Shown here: one piece after another, positions 33,947 to 43,217 of the stretch
How positions within the stretch are numbered: position 1 is the stretch's first letter
Layout of the letters: each line of letters starts with the position of its first letter
Origin: Halofilum ochraceum
Lineage (GTDB): Bacteria; Pseudomonadota; Gammaproteobacteria; XJ16; Halofilaceae
Assembly: GCF_001614315.2 (NCBI RefSeq)
Contig: NZ_LVEG02000012.1
Span: 1-64,000 of the forward strand
Direction of reading: 5' to 3'
Length of the DNA stretch: 64,000 bases
The notes under the pieces: model-generated
What the model was told of the DNA's origin: nothing
The model's database searches: none
Seen by the model: only the letters and a program-made list of their open reading frames with translations
Made by a program: the position numbers and the translations under genes

Positions 33947-35080
33947 ATGAAGTATCTGCCCGCTCTGTGTGCCTGTCTGTTCCTGTTCCTGAGCCTGCCC
34001 GCTATCGCGCAGCCGATTCCGAAGCCGCCGTCCACCTCCGGCGAGAGCTATATCCTCATGGAGGCGGAGACCGGCAAGGTGCTCGCCGCAAAGAATGCCG
34101 ATAAGCGCCTGCCGCCCGCTAGCCTGACCAAGATCATGACGGGTTACGCGGTGTACCGCGCCCTCGACGACGGCAGCATCACGCTCGATGATGAGGTCGA
34201 GGTCAGCGAGGCCGCCTGGCGCATGGGTGGCTCGCAGATGTTCCTGGAGGTCGGTGACAAGGTGACGGTGGATAAGCTGCTGGATGGCCTGGTCGTGCAG
34301 TCCGGCAACGACGCCGCGCTCGCGCTGGCCGAGTATGTCGGCGGCAGCGAAAGCGCCTTCGTCGAACAGATGAATTTCTATGCGGACGAACTCGGGCTCG
34401 AGAACACCCGCTTCGAGAACCCGGAAGGGTTGAACCGGGAAACGCATTATTCGAGTGCCCGGGATATGGCGGAACTGTCGCGCGTGATGATCCGGCAGTT
34501 CCCGGAGCGCTATGAGCGCTACGCGAAGCGGGAGTTCACCTATAACGACATCCGCCAGTACAACCGTAACGATCTGCTGTACGCGACCGATTACGTCGAT
34601 GGCATCAAGACCGGTTATACCTCCGAATCCGGTTACTGCCTGGCCGCGTCCGGCGAGCGCGACGGTACGCGACTGATCAGTGTCGTCATGGGCGAGCCCA
34701 GCGCGGACGCGCGCGAGTCCAGTAGCCGCGCGCTGCTGTCCTGGGGGCATCGCTTTTACGAGAGTCATCGGCTGTACGCGGCCGGCGAGACGCTCAAGGA
34801 GGCGCGGATCTGGAAAGGCGCGGCCGACCAGGTGCGTCTGGGGTTGTCGGAGGACCTCCACGTCACCATCCCCAAGGGTAAGTACGATGCGCTCGAGGCC
34901 AGCATGACCTTCCCCGGCCAGTTGGTGGCGCCCGCGGATGAAGGGGAGGAATTGGGCCAGGTGACCGTCAAGCTCGACGGCGAGGTCGTCGCCGAGGCGC
35001 CGCTCGTTGCCCTGTCGGGGGTGGCGGCCGGCAGCTTCTTCCAGCGCATGACCGATGCCGTACTGCAGTGGTTTGAATAA
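33947..35080 (+). CDS. dacC: D-alanyl-D-alanine carboxypeptidase (PBP5/6 type)
   Basis: The 377-residue enzyme trims the terminal D-Ala of pentapeptides. The signal peptide ends at AIAQ (residue 21). Catalytic motifs are SLTK (Ser59, Lys62), SGN (119-121) and KTG (221-223). The C-terminal beta domain is followed by an amphipathic anchor (FFQRMTDAVLQWFE), typical of PBP5/6. ATG 33947 is chosen by signal peptide. It could equally be called dacA; the family member cannot be separated by eye. Confidence 0.93.
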   Translation: MKYLPALCACLFLFLSLPAIAQPIPKPPSTSGESYILMEAETGKVLAAKNADKRLPPASLTKIMTGYAVYRALDDGSITLDDEVEVSEAAWRMGGSQMFLEVGDKVTVDKLLDGLVVQSGNDAALALAEYVGGSESAFVEQMNFYADELGLENTRFENPEGLNRETHYSSARDMAELSRVMIRQFPERYERYAKREFTYNDIRQYNRNDLLYATDYVDGIKTGYTSESGYCLAASGERDGTRLISVVMGEPSADARESSSRALLSWGHRFYESHRLYAAGETLKEARIWKGAADQVRLGLSEDLHVTIPKGKYDALEASMTFPGQLVAPADEGEELGQVTVKLDGEVVAEAPLVALSGVAAGSFFQRMTDAVLQWFE

Positions 35081-35110
35081 CTCCGGCACGCCCCGGGGGC
35101 GGAGGGCCTG

Positions 35111-35374
35111 ATGACCGAAGACACGCTGCTGGAATTTCCCTGCGACTTCCCGATCAAGGCGTTCGGCTATGATACGGGCGATTTCGGCACGCTCGTGGTC
35201 GAGTTGATCCAGCCTCACGCCCCGGAAGTGACGCACGATGACGTGCAGACACGCAGCAGCAGCGGGGGACGCTATCTGGCGGTCACTATCACCGTGCGTG
35301 CCGTGAGCCGGGAACAGCTTGACCGCATTTACCATACGCTCAGCGCCCATGAACGGGTGCTGGTGGCGCTCTGA
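35111..35374 (+). CDS. ybeD: DUF493/YbeD family protein
   Basis: This 87-residue protein has the YbeD ferredoxin-like fold pattern: LEFPCDFPIKAFGYD at the start, SSSGGRYLAVTITVRAVSREQLDRIY in the middle and HERVLVAL at the end. The biochemical role is unknown; its place between dac and lipB is conserved across gammaproteobacteria. The lipB start lies just behind it. Confidence 0.92.
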   Translation: MTEDTLLEFPCDFPIKAFGYDTGDFGTLVVELIQPHAPEVTHDDVQTRSSSGGRYLAVTITVRAVSREQLDRIYHTLSAHERVLVAL

Positions 35375-35387
35375 ACGCGATCGGGAT

Positions 35388-36059
35388 GTGTCCGCGTTGA
35401 TCCCGGACCTGGTGGTGTGTCGCCCCGGCCGGGTGGATTACGAGCCCGCCTGGCGCGCGATGCAGGCCTTCACGGATGGGCGCGAGCCCTCGACTCCGGA
35501 CGAATTCTGGTTGCTCGAACACCCGCCGGTCTTCACGCTGGGGCGTGTAGCGCGCCCGGAACACGTCCTCGATGCCGGTGATATCCCCCTGGTCCAGGTG
35601 GACCGCGGGGGGCAGGTCACCTACCATGGCCCGGGACAGATCGTCCTCTACACGCTGGTTGATCTGCGCGCTCGCGGTATCGGGGTGCGTAGTCTGGTGG
35701 CGACCCTGGAACAGGCCGTGATCGACGTGCTGGGCACGGAAGGTGTCGAGGCGGCTCGGCGCGACGGCGCGCCCGGCGTCTACGTCGATGGCCGCAAGAT
35801 CGCGGCGCTCGGGCTGCGGGTGCGACGCGGCTGCAGTTACCATGGTCTGGCGCTCAACGTCGACTGCGGTCTCGAACCGTTCGCGCGTATCGATCCATGT
35901 GGCTACCGTGGCCTCGAGGTCACGAGTACGTTCACCGAGGGTGTGACCGCTGATGGCGATCTGCTCGGCGAGCGGCTGATCACGCGGCTCGTGTCCGCTC
36001 TCGGCTACCGCGCCGTAGCCGAAGGCACGCGGGTGCCGCCCGATATGGAGTACCCATGA
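35388..36059 (+). CDS. lipB: Octanoyl-[acyl-carrier-protein]:protein N-octanoyltransferase
   Basis: The 223-residue enzyme moves octanoate from ACP to lipoyl domains such as GcvH. Motifs are [16 protein letters not shown], the invariant lysine Lys137 in [14 protein letters not shown], and the nucleophile Cys171 in [13 protein letters not shown]. The start is taken as GTG 35388; TTG 35397 is a close alternative. It overlaps lipA by four bases. Confidence 0.94.
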   Translation: MSALIPDLVVCRPGRVDYEPAWRAMQAFTDGREPSTPDEFWLLEHPPVFTLGRVARPEHVLDAGDIPLVQVDRGGQVTYHGPGQIVLYTLVDLRARGIGVRSLVATLEQAVIDVLGTEGVEAARRDGAPGVYVDGRKIAALGLRVRRGCSYHGLALNVDCGLEPFARIDPCGYRGLEVTSTFTEGVTADGDLLGERLITRLVSALGYRAVAEGTRVPPDMEYP

Positions 36060-37045
36060 GCGATAAATCCTATATCTCGCCATCCCGGCTCGATCCAGCC
36101 GGTCATCGTCGCGCCAGCGACAAGGTGCGCAGCATCCCGATCAAGGTGGAAGGCGAGGCGCCCGCGCCGCAGGAGCGCCAGCGCAAGCCGTCCTGGATTC
36201 GCGCGAAGGCCCAGGTGCACCCGCGGGTGCGCCAGATCAAGCGGATCCTGCGCGAGCGCAACCTGCACTCGGTGTGCGAAGAGGCGGCCTGCCCGAACCT
36301 GGGGGAGTGCTTCAGCAAGGGGACCGCGACCTTCATGATCCTCGGCGACATCTGTACCCGGCGCTGCCGGTTCTGCGATGTGGCCACGGGGCGCCCCGAC
36401 CGGCCGGATCCGAACGAGCCGCGGCAACTCGCCGAGACGGTCGAGGCACTCGGGCTCGATTACGTCGTGATCACCTCGGTCGACCGTGACGACCTGGCCG
36501 ACCGTGGGGCGGGGCAGTTCGTCGAGTGCATCCGCGAGATCCGCGCGCGCACGCCGGGTACCCGCGTCGAGATCCTGACGCCGGATTTCCGCAACCGGAT
36601 CAATCATGCGCTCGATCTGCTCGATGAGGCGCCGCCGAATGTGTTCAATCACAACGTCGAGACGGTGCCGCGCCTGTACAAGCCGGTGCGACCGTCCGCC
36701 GACTACCAGGGCTCGCTCGATCTGCTCGCGGAAGCGGGACGCCGGCATCCGGAGATCCCGACCAAATCGGGCCTGATGCTGGGTCTCGGAGAGGAGATCG
36801 CGGAAGTCGAGGAGGTTATGCGCGACTTGCGCGCGCACGGCTGCTCGATGCTCACGATCGGGCAGTATCTGCAGCCGACACCGGCGCATCTGCCGGTGGC
36901 GCGCTATGTCCACCCGGATGAGTTCGATCGGCTGGCCGAGATCGGTCACGGGATGGGCTTCGCCCACGTGGCGAGTGGCCCGATGGTGCGCTCCTCGTAT
37001 CATGCCGATGAGCAGGCCCGCGAAGTACTGGATCCGGCCGGCTGA
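36056..37045 (+). CDS. lipA: Lipoyl synthase
   Basis: The 329-residue radical SAM enzyme inserts two sulfurs into protein-bound octanoyl groups. The auxiliary cluster cysteines are Cys74, Cys79 and Cys85 ([12 protein letters not shown]) and the SAM cluster cysteines are Cys100, Cys104 and Cys107 (CTRRCRFC). The C-terminal RSSYHA motif with its cluster-ligand serine is present. It is translationally coupled to lipB by ATGA. Confidence 0.98.
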   Translation: MSDKSYISPSRLDPAGHRRASDKVRSIPIKVEGEAPAPQERQRKPSWIRAKAQVHPRVRQIKRILRERNLHSVCEEAACPNLGECFSKGTATFMILGDICTRRCRFCDVATGRPDRPDPNEPRQLAETVEALGLDYVVITSVDRDDLADRGAGQFVECIREIRARTPGTRVEILTPDFRNRINHALDLLDEAPPNVFNHNVETVPRLYKPVRPSADYQGSLDLLAEAGRRHPEIPTKSGLMLGLGEEIAEVEEVMRDLRAHGCSMLTIGQYLQPTPAHLPVARYVHPDEFDRLAEIGHGMGFAHVASGPMVRSSYHADEQAREVLDPAG

Positions 37046-37133
37046 CTCCGGACCCTGGGAAGACGCGAAGGAACGACATGGCCGCTCGTGGGTCAAACGG
37101 GTAGCCACCTTTGCGTAACCGGGAGTCGTGCCC

Positions 37134-37748
37134 ATGCGATCGCTGATCCTCCTCTTTTTCGTTCTGATCACTGGACCGTCTCTTGCGGAAACGCCCGGTG
37201 AACCGCCGGCCGGGAAGGCGGTTGCGACCTTCGCCGGGGGGTGTTTCTGGTGCGTGGAGGAGGCATTCGACGGCGTCGACGGTGTCGAATCCACCACATC
37301 CGGCTACACCGGTGGCGATACCGTTGATCCGACCTACCAGCAGGTGAGCTCCGGCGGTACCGGCCATGCCGAAGCTGTCCGGGTGGTTTACGATCCCGAT
37401 GTGGTGTCCTATCGCAGGCTGCTGGACGTGTTCTGGCACAACATCGATCCGACGGTGGAGGACCGCCAGTTCTGCGATGTCGGGTCGCAGTACCGCAGTG
37501 CCATCTTTTTCCACGACGATAACCAGCGCCGTCTGGCGCGCGAAACGCGGACGGAGATCGAGGAGAGCGGCGTGCTGCCCGGTCCCGTCAAGACGGAGAT
37601 CGTGCCTGCGCAGACGTTCTACATCGCCGAGGACTATCACCAGAACTACCACCAGGAGAATCCCATCCGCTACAAGTGGTACACGAGCGGTTGCGGGCGT
37701 TACGACCGGCTGGAGACACTCTGGGGCGAGAAGGCCCGAACGGGCTGA
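37134..37748 (+). CDS. msrA: Exported peptide-methionine (S)-S-oxide reductase
   Basis: The 204-residue protein has the MsrA nucleophile in FAGGCFWCVEEAF and the GYTGG and YRSAIFFHDDNQ segments of the family, with a resolving cysteine in YTSGCGRYDRLE. Unlike E. coli MsrA it starts with a signal peptide (LILLFFVLITGPSLA), so it likely repairs oxidised methionines in the periplasm. ATG 37134 is favoured over GTG 37128, since GGGAG at 37121-37125 gives proper spacing only to the former. No msrB is adjacent. Confidence 0.93.
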   Translation: MRSLILLFFVLITGPSLAETPGEPPAGKAVATFAGGCFWCVEEAFDGVDGVESTTSGYTGGDTVDPTYQQVSSGGTGHAEAVRVVYDPDVVSYRRLLDVFWHNIDPTVEDRQFCDVGSQYRSAIFFHDDNQRRLARETRTEIEESGVLPGPVKTEIVPAQTFYIAEDYHQNYHQENPIRYKWYTSGCGRYDRLETLWGEKARTG

Positions 37749-38071
37749 CCGGAGCCTTCAATGTTGACGGCTCATGTTCGGGGTCTGATAGGCTGTTTTC
37801 ATCGCGAAGCACGAAGTTGTGCTGTTTCGCATGCTCCATCACCCGGATGTGCAGGCCATTCAGGCCGCTACCCGTCTATGGGTTGCACGGTTGGCCGGCC
37901 TGCCCGTCGCTTCCCCGCGAGCCGGGTGGCGGGCTGGGAAACGTGAGCGGCGATGGGGTCCGCGCGGATGCCCATCGCTGACGAGCCGACAACGCTGTCG
38001 GCCTCGGCCTGCGCTTCAATACCGGAACGCATGCCGATGATCGGTTACGACGACACGAGGAGGTGTACATC
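37749..38071. other. 323-base gene-free leader region of the betaine-type binding protein gene
   Basis: No supported gene is present. It holds a plausible sigma-70-type promoter at 37764-37792 and a long untranslated leader of nearly 280 bases before the start codon. The leader is GC-rich with several short dyads (for example around GCCGGCCTGCC at 37893). It could carry osmotic regulation, but no known riboswitch is recognised. Confidence 0.5.
37764..37792 (+). promoter_or_regulatory. Putative sigma-70 promoter upstream of the OpuAC-like gene
   Basis: TTGACG at 37764-37769, 17-base spacer, then GATAGG at 37787-37792. The -35 box is good (5 of 6), the -10 box weak (3 of 6). Confidence 0.4.
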
Positions 38072-38938
38072 ATGAGTAAACGAATACTTGGAATGATTGC
38101 GGCTATCGGACTCGCCTTCGGCGCAGTCTCGACCGCTCACGGTCAGGATTCGGTACGGATCGGCTGGACGGCCTGGTCGGATGCCGAGTTCGTGACCAAG
38201 CTGGCCGCGCGAATCCTTGAAGAGCGTATGGATCAGGACGTGGAGCTCGTCCAGACCGACATCGCGCCGCAGTATCAGGGCGTGGCCTCGGGCGATATCG
38301 ACGTCATGCTGATGTCCTGGCTGCCGGGGACGCACTCGGACTACATGGACAAGGTCGGCGGTGACGTCGTCAATCTCGGCATGCTCTACGATCATGCCAA
38401 GCTCGGCTGGATCGTTCCGGAGTACATCCCGAAGGATCAGATCAGCTCGATCGAGGACCTCAAGAACGACTCGATCCGCGAGAAGCTGGACGGCACGATC
38501 ACCGGCATCGACCCGGGCGCCGGCCTGACGCGGCTGTCGAAGGACGCGATCGAACAGTATGGCCTCGACGGCTATAACCTGCAGACCTCGTCCGGCGCCG
38601 CCATGACCGCCGCGCTCGAGCGGGCGGCCAAGGATGAAGACTGGATCGTCGTCACGGGCTGGAGCCCGCACTGGAAGTTCGGTGCCTGGGATCTGCGCTA
38701 TATCGATGATCCCAAGGGTGTCCTCGGCTCCTGGGAGCGGATCCACGCGATCGCCCGCCAGGGCTTCTATCAGGAGAACATCGACGCCGCCACGATGCTG
38801 GGGCGCATGTGGATCCCGATCGACGATCTGCAGGCCGCCATGTACGAGGCGCGCGAGAGCAGCTACGAAGAGGCGGTAACCAACTACATCAACAACAACG
38901 GCGACCGCGTCGAGTACTGGGTCTCCGGCGAGATGTAA
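38072..38938 (+). CDS. Glycine betaine/proline-type ABC transporter substrate-binding protein (OpuAC family), orphan
   Basis: The 288-residue protein has a signal peptide ([20 protein letters not shown]) without a lipobox and the OpuAC fold: [38 protein letters not shown], and [18 protein letters not shown]. Tryptophans suitable for a quaternary-ammonium cage are present. A strong GAGGAGGT precedes ATG 38072. No permease or ATPase gene adjoins it, and a strong terminator follows, so it is a monocistronic gene. The ligand may be glycine betaine, choline or a related osmolyte. Confidence 0.88.
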   Translation: MSKRILGMIAAIGLAFGAVSTAHGQDSVRIGWTAWSDAEFVTKLAARILEERMDQDVELVQTDIAPQYQGVASGDIDVMLMSWLPGTHSDYMDKVGGDVVNLGMLYDHAKLGWIVPEYIPKDQISSIEDLKNDSIREKLDGTITGIDPGAGLTRLSKDAIEQYGLDGYNLQTSSGAAMTAALERAAKDEDWIVVTGWSPHWKFGAWDLRYIDDPKGVLGSWERIHAIARQGFYQENIDAATMLGRMWIPIDDLQAAMYEARESSYEEAVTNYINNNGDRVEYWVSGEM

Positions 38939-38961
38939 GCCGGTCCCGTTCCGCTGTACCG

Positions 38962-38999
38962 AAAGCCCGGCCGCGTCCCGCGCGGTCGGGCTTTTTTTG
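38962..38999 (+). terminator. Intrinsic terminator after the OpuAC-like gene
   Basis: AAAGCCCGGCCGCG pairs with CGCGGTCGGGCTTT around a short loop and is followed by a run of T residues (GGGCTTTTTTTG). It is the clearest rho-independent terminator in the window. Confidence 0.9.
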
Positions 39000-39107
39000 T
39001 ATCGGCGTGTTTCGCCGCCGGCCGCGGGCGGATTGCCGCGGGGGGTCGTGCGACCCGCCGGGGGCTGTGCCATAATCCGCCGGCACGCAGTCAGGGGAGC
39101 CGCCAGC

Positions 39108-39674
39108 GTGAGCATCAAGCCCGACCACTGGATTCGTCGGATGGCCGACGAGCACGGCATGATCGAGCCCTTCGAACCGGGTCAGGTCCGGGCGAACGAC
39201 GGGGGCAAGATCGTGTCCTACGGCACGTCGAGCTACGGTTACGACGTGCGCTGCTCGCCGCAGTTCAAGGTCTTCACCAACATCAACTCGGCGTTCGTCG
39301 ACCCCAAGGGTTTCGATGAGCGAAGCTTCGTCAACGTCGAGTCCGATGTCTGCATCATTCCGCCCAATTCATTCGCGCTCGCCAGCACCGTCGAGTACCT
39401 GCGCATCCCGCGCAGCGTCCTGACGATCTGTCTCGGCAAGTCGACGTACGCGCGCTGCGGCATCATCGTCAACGTGACGCCGCTCGAGCCCGAATGGGAG
39501 GGGCACATCACGCTGGAGTTCTCGAACACCACCACGCTGCCGGCGAAGATCTACGCCCATGAGGGGGTCGCGCAGCTGATCTTCCTCGAGTCCGATGAGG
39601 AATGCGAGACCTCGTACAAGGATCGTGGGGGCAAGTACCAGGGGCAGCGCGGGGTCACCCTGCCCACCACCTGA
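39108..39674 (+). CDS. dcd: dCTP deaminase
   Basis: The 188-residue enzyme deaminates dCTP to dUTP, feeding dUMP to ThyA. It begins at GTG 39108 ([20 protein letters not shown]), with GGGGAG upstream; the in-frame extension to 38997 would run into the terminator. Family stretches are [20 protein letters not shown], the catalytic-region [20 protein letters not shown], and the C-terminal [15 protein letters not shown]. The 3' end faces the patatin gene across 20 bases. Confidence 0.96.
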   Translation: MSIKPDHWIRRMADEHGMIEPFEPGQVRANDGGKIVSYGTSSYGYDVRCSPQFKVFTNINSAFVDPKGFDERSFVNVESDVCIIPPNSFALASTVEYLRIPRSVLTICLGKSTYARCGIIVNVTPLEPEWEGHITLEFSNTTTLPAKIYAHEGVAQLIFLESDEECETSYKDRGGKYQGQRGVTLPTT

Positions 39675-39694
39675 GATCCTGCAGGGCGAGGACT

Positions 39695-40633
39695 TTAGCC
39701 GGGTTCGGGTCCGTCGCCGCGCGCGGGCTCTTCCAGACGCGGTTCGAGCCGTTCGGTATGCTCGCCGTGCCAGTCGGCGAGCGCCTGCCGCGCGGCCTGA
39801 TGGCCCTCCTCGATCAGGCGCGCGCCCCGGCTGGACCGGAAGCGCCCGTAGGAAGACAGATGGGGCGCGATGTGCAGATCGATGGCATCGCTGGTCTGCA
39901 GGCGGGTCGCGTTGTTGATCGCGATGTCGGTGGCGTTGAGCACGACGTCGATCAGGTCATCCGGCTGCTGGTAACTGCGCCGGCTGTTCAGGTCCGCGCC
40001 GATGACCGTGCGGGCACCGAGTGACCGGACCACGGAGCCCGGCAGATTCTCCACCAGGCCGCCGTCCACAAGCATACGCCCGTCATGCTCGACCGGCTGG
40101 AAGATGCCCGGCATGCAGGCGCTGGCGAGCACCGCCGGCACGACCGGACCACTGCTGAAAACGACCCGTTCCCCGGTACCGATATCGGTCGCGACGACGC
40201 CAAACGGGATCCGCGCGTCCGCGAAGTCCGGCTGGCCGATCGCCTCCGCGAGCACATCTCCAAGGCGGCGGTTGTCGAGCAGACCGAGGCGCGAAGGCCG
40301 GAAGCTGGAGATCGACAGCCAGGTCATGTCCAGCGCGATCTCTTCGATATCGTCGATCGGCGTGCCGAAGGCGTACAGCGCGGCGGCGACGGCACCGATG
40401 CTGGTGCCCGACAGGCGTTCGACGCCGACTTCCGCCTCTTCGAGCGCGCGCAGGATGCCGACGTGGGCCGCGCCCAGCGTCGCGCCGCCGCTGAGTGCAA
40501 GACCCACGGGGCGGCGCAGCTGTCGCCGGCGCCACCAGTAGCGCGCCCGGCCCAGCCAGTCGGCACTCTTGTCCAGCGCTTGCATGCCTGCGGATCCTGC
40601 GGGGCCTGATCGGGATTCTGGCGGCTGTGCCAT
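39695..40633 (-). CDS. Patatin-like phospholipase (RssA/YchK type)
   Basis: The 312-residue protein is a patatin-fold esterase. The oxyanion glycines are in LALSGGATLGAAHVGIL, the nucleophile serine in GTSIGAVAAALYAFG (GxSxG), and the catalytic aspartate in MLVDGGLVENLP (DGG). It probably hydrolyses phospholipids or lysophospholipids. ATG 40633 is chosen; ATG 40585, sixteen codons in, is also possible because the first residues look unstructured. It follows the aspartoacylase-like gene by 26 bases and may share its transcript. Confidence 0.87.
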   Translation of the reverse strand: MAQPPESRSGPAGSAGMQALDKSADWLGRARYWWRRRQLRRPVGLALSGGATLGAAHVGILRALEEAEVGVERLSGTSIGAVAAALYAFGTPIDDIEEIALDMTWLSISSFRPSRLGLLDNRRLGDVLAEAIGQPDFADARIPFGVVATDIGTGERVVFSSGPVVPAVLASACMPGIFQPVEHDGRMLVDGGLVENLPGSVVRSLGARTVIGADLNSRRSYQQPDDLIDVVLNATDIAINNATRLQTSDAIDLHIAPHLSSYGRFRSSRGARLIEEGHQAARQALADWHGEHTERLEPRLEEPARGDGPEPG

Positions 40634-40659
40634 GCGGCGTCCATGCCGCGAACGAAGAT

Positions 40660-41709
40660 TTACGCCGCGTCCCGGTTCACGGGGATCCGTTCCATCAGAT
40701 GGCACAGGCAATCCTGGCGGATAATCCTCGGATCCGGGGTCAGCAGGGATGGCATCACCGCCCGGCGCAGCCGCAGTTCATGGTCACTGCACTCGAAGAA
40801 CGTTCCCGTCACGTCGCGCCCGGCGGGATCGGAGGCCCGTACGGGCGCGCGCGGCCCACGGCAGCGGCCGATCGCCGTGCCGGCCGCCAGTTCGCGGAAA
40901 TTGAGCCGGTCGATGTCGCCGGGCAGGCAGAGGTCGAGATCATCCGCGGCACGGTGTGCGGGCCATTCAAAGTCGAACCGGACCGATTCCGGGATCGCGA
41001 CCACCGCCACACTCCCGAACAGGTCGAGATCGCCGGGCGCCGGGGGATCCGCGGGGAGGGTGTCGAGGCACAGGCAGTCCGCCAGGAAATCCTGGGCGTG
41101 GGTAACACCCTCGGGCGAGCCCACGCGGCCGCATTCCAGGATGACCGCCGGACACAGCCCGAGGAACGCCTGCGCCTGCGCGCCCCGCGGCCGGGTGAAG
41201 TGGACAACCGTGCGGCTGAAGCGATGCGCGAGCTGCAGGCAACGTGGATCGAGCGAATTGACGCCCACATGATGGGGACTGCTGCCGCTCGTATTGTGGA
41301 TATCGATACTGGCGAACAGCGGCCGTTCCCGCATGCGCGCGAAGACCTCGGCGAGCAGGCGAGTCTCCGGCCCCGCCGGCTGTTCCGTTCCCGGCCAGGC
41401 GCGGTTGAAGTCCAGCTGGCCGTCGAGGTGGCGCAGGCCGTGGCGCGCGGCCTCGACGTTGCCGATGAACAGGCTCAGCGCTCGGGGCAGCGGACGCCCG
41501 TCGTACGCCGCGAGCAGCCGCTGGACCGCCAGCAGCCCGGCGTCTTCGTTGCCGTGCTGCAGGACCGAGACGAACAGCGCGTCGGGACGCTCGCCAGGGA
41601 TGTGGATCAGGGTCGGCCCGGGCAGGATGCGCTGCAGTGAGGGGGCGGGTGTCTCCAGCAGGCCGGGCGGCAGGTGGTGAAACTCGTGCAGCGTCGTCAA
41701 AGCGGCCAC
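40660..41709 (-). CDS. Succinylglutamate desuccinylase/aspartoacylase-family protein
   Basis: The 349-residue protein belongs to the M14-like zinc carboxypeptidase fold: LHGNEDA-type metal motif (VLQHGNEDAGLLAVQRLL, H..E), a NRAWPG substrate-binding segment, and the third metal histidine in FASIDIHNTSG. CGRVGSPEG later resembles the catalytic-glutamate region. The substrate is unknown. It overlaps the GCS2-type ligase gene upstream by 13 bases, a pairing seen in amidoligase neighbourhoods where such peptidases may cleave the ligase product. Confidence 0.85.
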   Translation of the reverse strand: MAALTTLHEFHHLPPGLLETPAPSLQRILPGPTLIHIPGERPDALFVSVLQHGNEDAGLLAVQRLLAAYDGRPLPRALSLFIGNVEAARHGLRHLDGQLDFNRAWPGTEQPAGPETRLLAEVFARMRERPLFASIDIHNTSGSSPHHVGVNSLDPRCLQLAHRFSRTVVHFTRPRGAQAQAFLGLCPAVILECGRVGSPEGVTHAQDFLADCLCLDTLPADPPAPGDLDLFGSVAVVAIPESVRFDFEWPAHRAADDLDLCLPGDIDRLNFRELAAGTAIGRCRGPRAPVRASDPAGRDVTGTFFECSDHELRLRRAVMPSLLTPDPRIIRQDCLCHLMERIPVNRDAA

Positions 41710-43145
41710 CGGTGCACGGGTGCCCCGTCGGCCTGGCGCTCGGCGTAGGCGGCCGTCATCGCCTCCATGTCCCGTCCATGGCGTTCTACCCAGGCGCGTT
41801 GCCAGCCGGCGCCGTTGCGGCCCGAAGCGACCCGTTCCTCGATGATGCCGAGGTAGCGGTCGATATCCTCGCCCGCCAGACCGAGGTCACTCAGCCCCAG
41901 GCGTGCGCAGGGCAGCAGCGTGCGCAGAATGAGGCGCGTCACCGGATGAACCTCTCCGTCCGTCCAGCGGACCCGCGCGCCCAGTCCGTGCCGTGCGCAG
42001 GCGTAGAAATTGTCGCGCGCGACCGGGAAGGTCAGCAGCCGCTCCGGCGATTCCCCGGCGAGCGTCGCGAAATAGCGGGCCAGGCCGTAAAACAGGGCGG
42101 CGTTGGCGATGGCGTCGGCGGCACTCGGGCCGCCGGGGACGACGCGGTGTTCGATCCGCAGGTGTGGCTCGCCATCGTCATCGATCCCCACGAGCGGCCG
42201 GTTCCAGCGCCAGATGGTGCCGTTCTGCAGCAGCAGGTGCGCCAGCGGGCCGTCCGACGGGTCCATGACTGTCGGCAGCAGGACCGGGAAGTGCGCTTCG
42301 TTCTCGCGGAAAACCTCGATCAGTGACGCGCGCGCATAGCCGGTTCCGAAGCCGACCCGCCTGGGCGGTCCATGGGCCGCGCCGCCGAGGCCGCCGCTCT
42401 CGACCGCCTGCTCGAACAGTGGGATGCGCGTCTCGTCCCACAGGTCGCGGCCGAACAGATAGGGGGAGTTGGCGCTGGCGGCGACCAGCGGCCCCGATAC
42501 CAGCAGGGCGGCGTTGTAGTAATCCGCCGCCCGACTCGCGGGCACCTGCATATGGATCTGGAATGAGGTGGCCGCCGATTCGAGCATCACGTCGGGGTGA
42601 TCGGTGCGCAGCCGCTCGCGGCCGCAGATGTCGATCCGCAGCGGCCGATCCTCGCGCTGGCGCAGCACCTGATCGTTGAGCGCGGCGTAGCGGTCGCTGG
42701 GCGTCATCGCGGCATGGCCGAGATCGTCCTGGCGGACCGTCGGCAGGATGCCGATCGCGATCAGCCGCGCACCCAGCGTCGCCGCCCCGGCGCGGGTGCG
42801 CTCCCAGGTGGCTTCGAGATCACGTTCCATCGCGCGCAGGGCGTTGTCGCGCAGGGTCCGTGGCGCCGTATTCAGCTCGATGTTGAATTGCGCGAGTTCA
42901 TGCGTGAGGAGCGGGTCCTGCAGCGTTTCGAGCAGGCGTTCATTTACCGCCATCGGGCGTCCCGAGGCGTCGGTCAGCCAGGCCTCGAGCTCAAAACCGC
43001 CGACGGGATGGGCTTCGGCCAGACGGTCGTCGGAGAACCAGGTCGCGAGCCGCTCGGTTTCCGCGCGCAGGCGTTCCGAGAATGCCCGGAAGTCCTCGTC
43101 GGTGAAGGCGCTGGTACTGATGTCCCGGCCCATCCATGCCTCCAT
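41697..43145 (-). CDS. Glutamate-cysteine-ligase-like carboxylate-amine ligase (GCS2 superfamily)
   Basis: The 482-residue protein has the GCS2 fold: GGFELEAWLTDASGRPMAVN, AQFNIELNTAPRTL with acidic metal ligands, SFQIHMQV, and RIEHRVVPGGPSAADAIANA. It ATP-dependently joins a carboxylate (probably glutamate) to an amine, but the partner need not be cysteine. Length and motifs fit the branch found beside AstE-like peptidases and RimK ligases rather than classical GshA. The 3' end overlaps the aspartoacylase-like gene by 13 bases. No RimK gene is in the window. Confidence 0.82.
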   Translation of the reverse strand: MEAWMGRDISTSAFTDEDFRAFSERLRAETERLATWFSDDRLAEAHPVGGFELEAWLTDASGRPMAVNERLLETLQDPLLTHELAQFNIELNTAPRTLRDNALRAMERDLEATWERTRAGAATLGARLIAIGILPTVRQDDLGHAAMTPSDRYAALNDQVLRQREDRPLRIDICGRERLRTDHPDVMLESAATSFQIHMQVPASRAADYYNAALLVSGPLVAASANSPYLFGRDLWDETRIPLFEQAVESGGLGGAAHGPPRRVGFGTGYARASLIEVFRENEAHFPVLLPTVMDPSDGPLAHLLLQNGTIWRWNRPLVGIDDDGEPHLRIEHRVVPGGPSAADAIANAALFYGLARYFATLAGESPERLLTFPVARDNFYACARHGLGARVRWTDGEVHPVTRLILRTLLPCARLGLSDLGLAGEDIDRYLGIIEERVASGRNGAGWQRAWVERHGRDMEAMTAAYAERQADGAPVHRWPL

Positions 43146-43217
43146 GACGGCGATCCGTCGATTGCCCGTCTCGCGCGAGCGTCGTGACCACCATCATGCC
43201 GTAAACCCGCGGCCGTA

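Noticed and set aside
37749-38071. Small coding genes in the leader of the betaine-type binding protein gene
   Set aside because: Short overlapping frames on both strands lack ribosome binding sites and any family resemblance.
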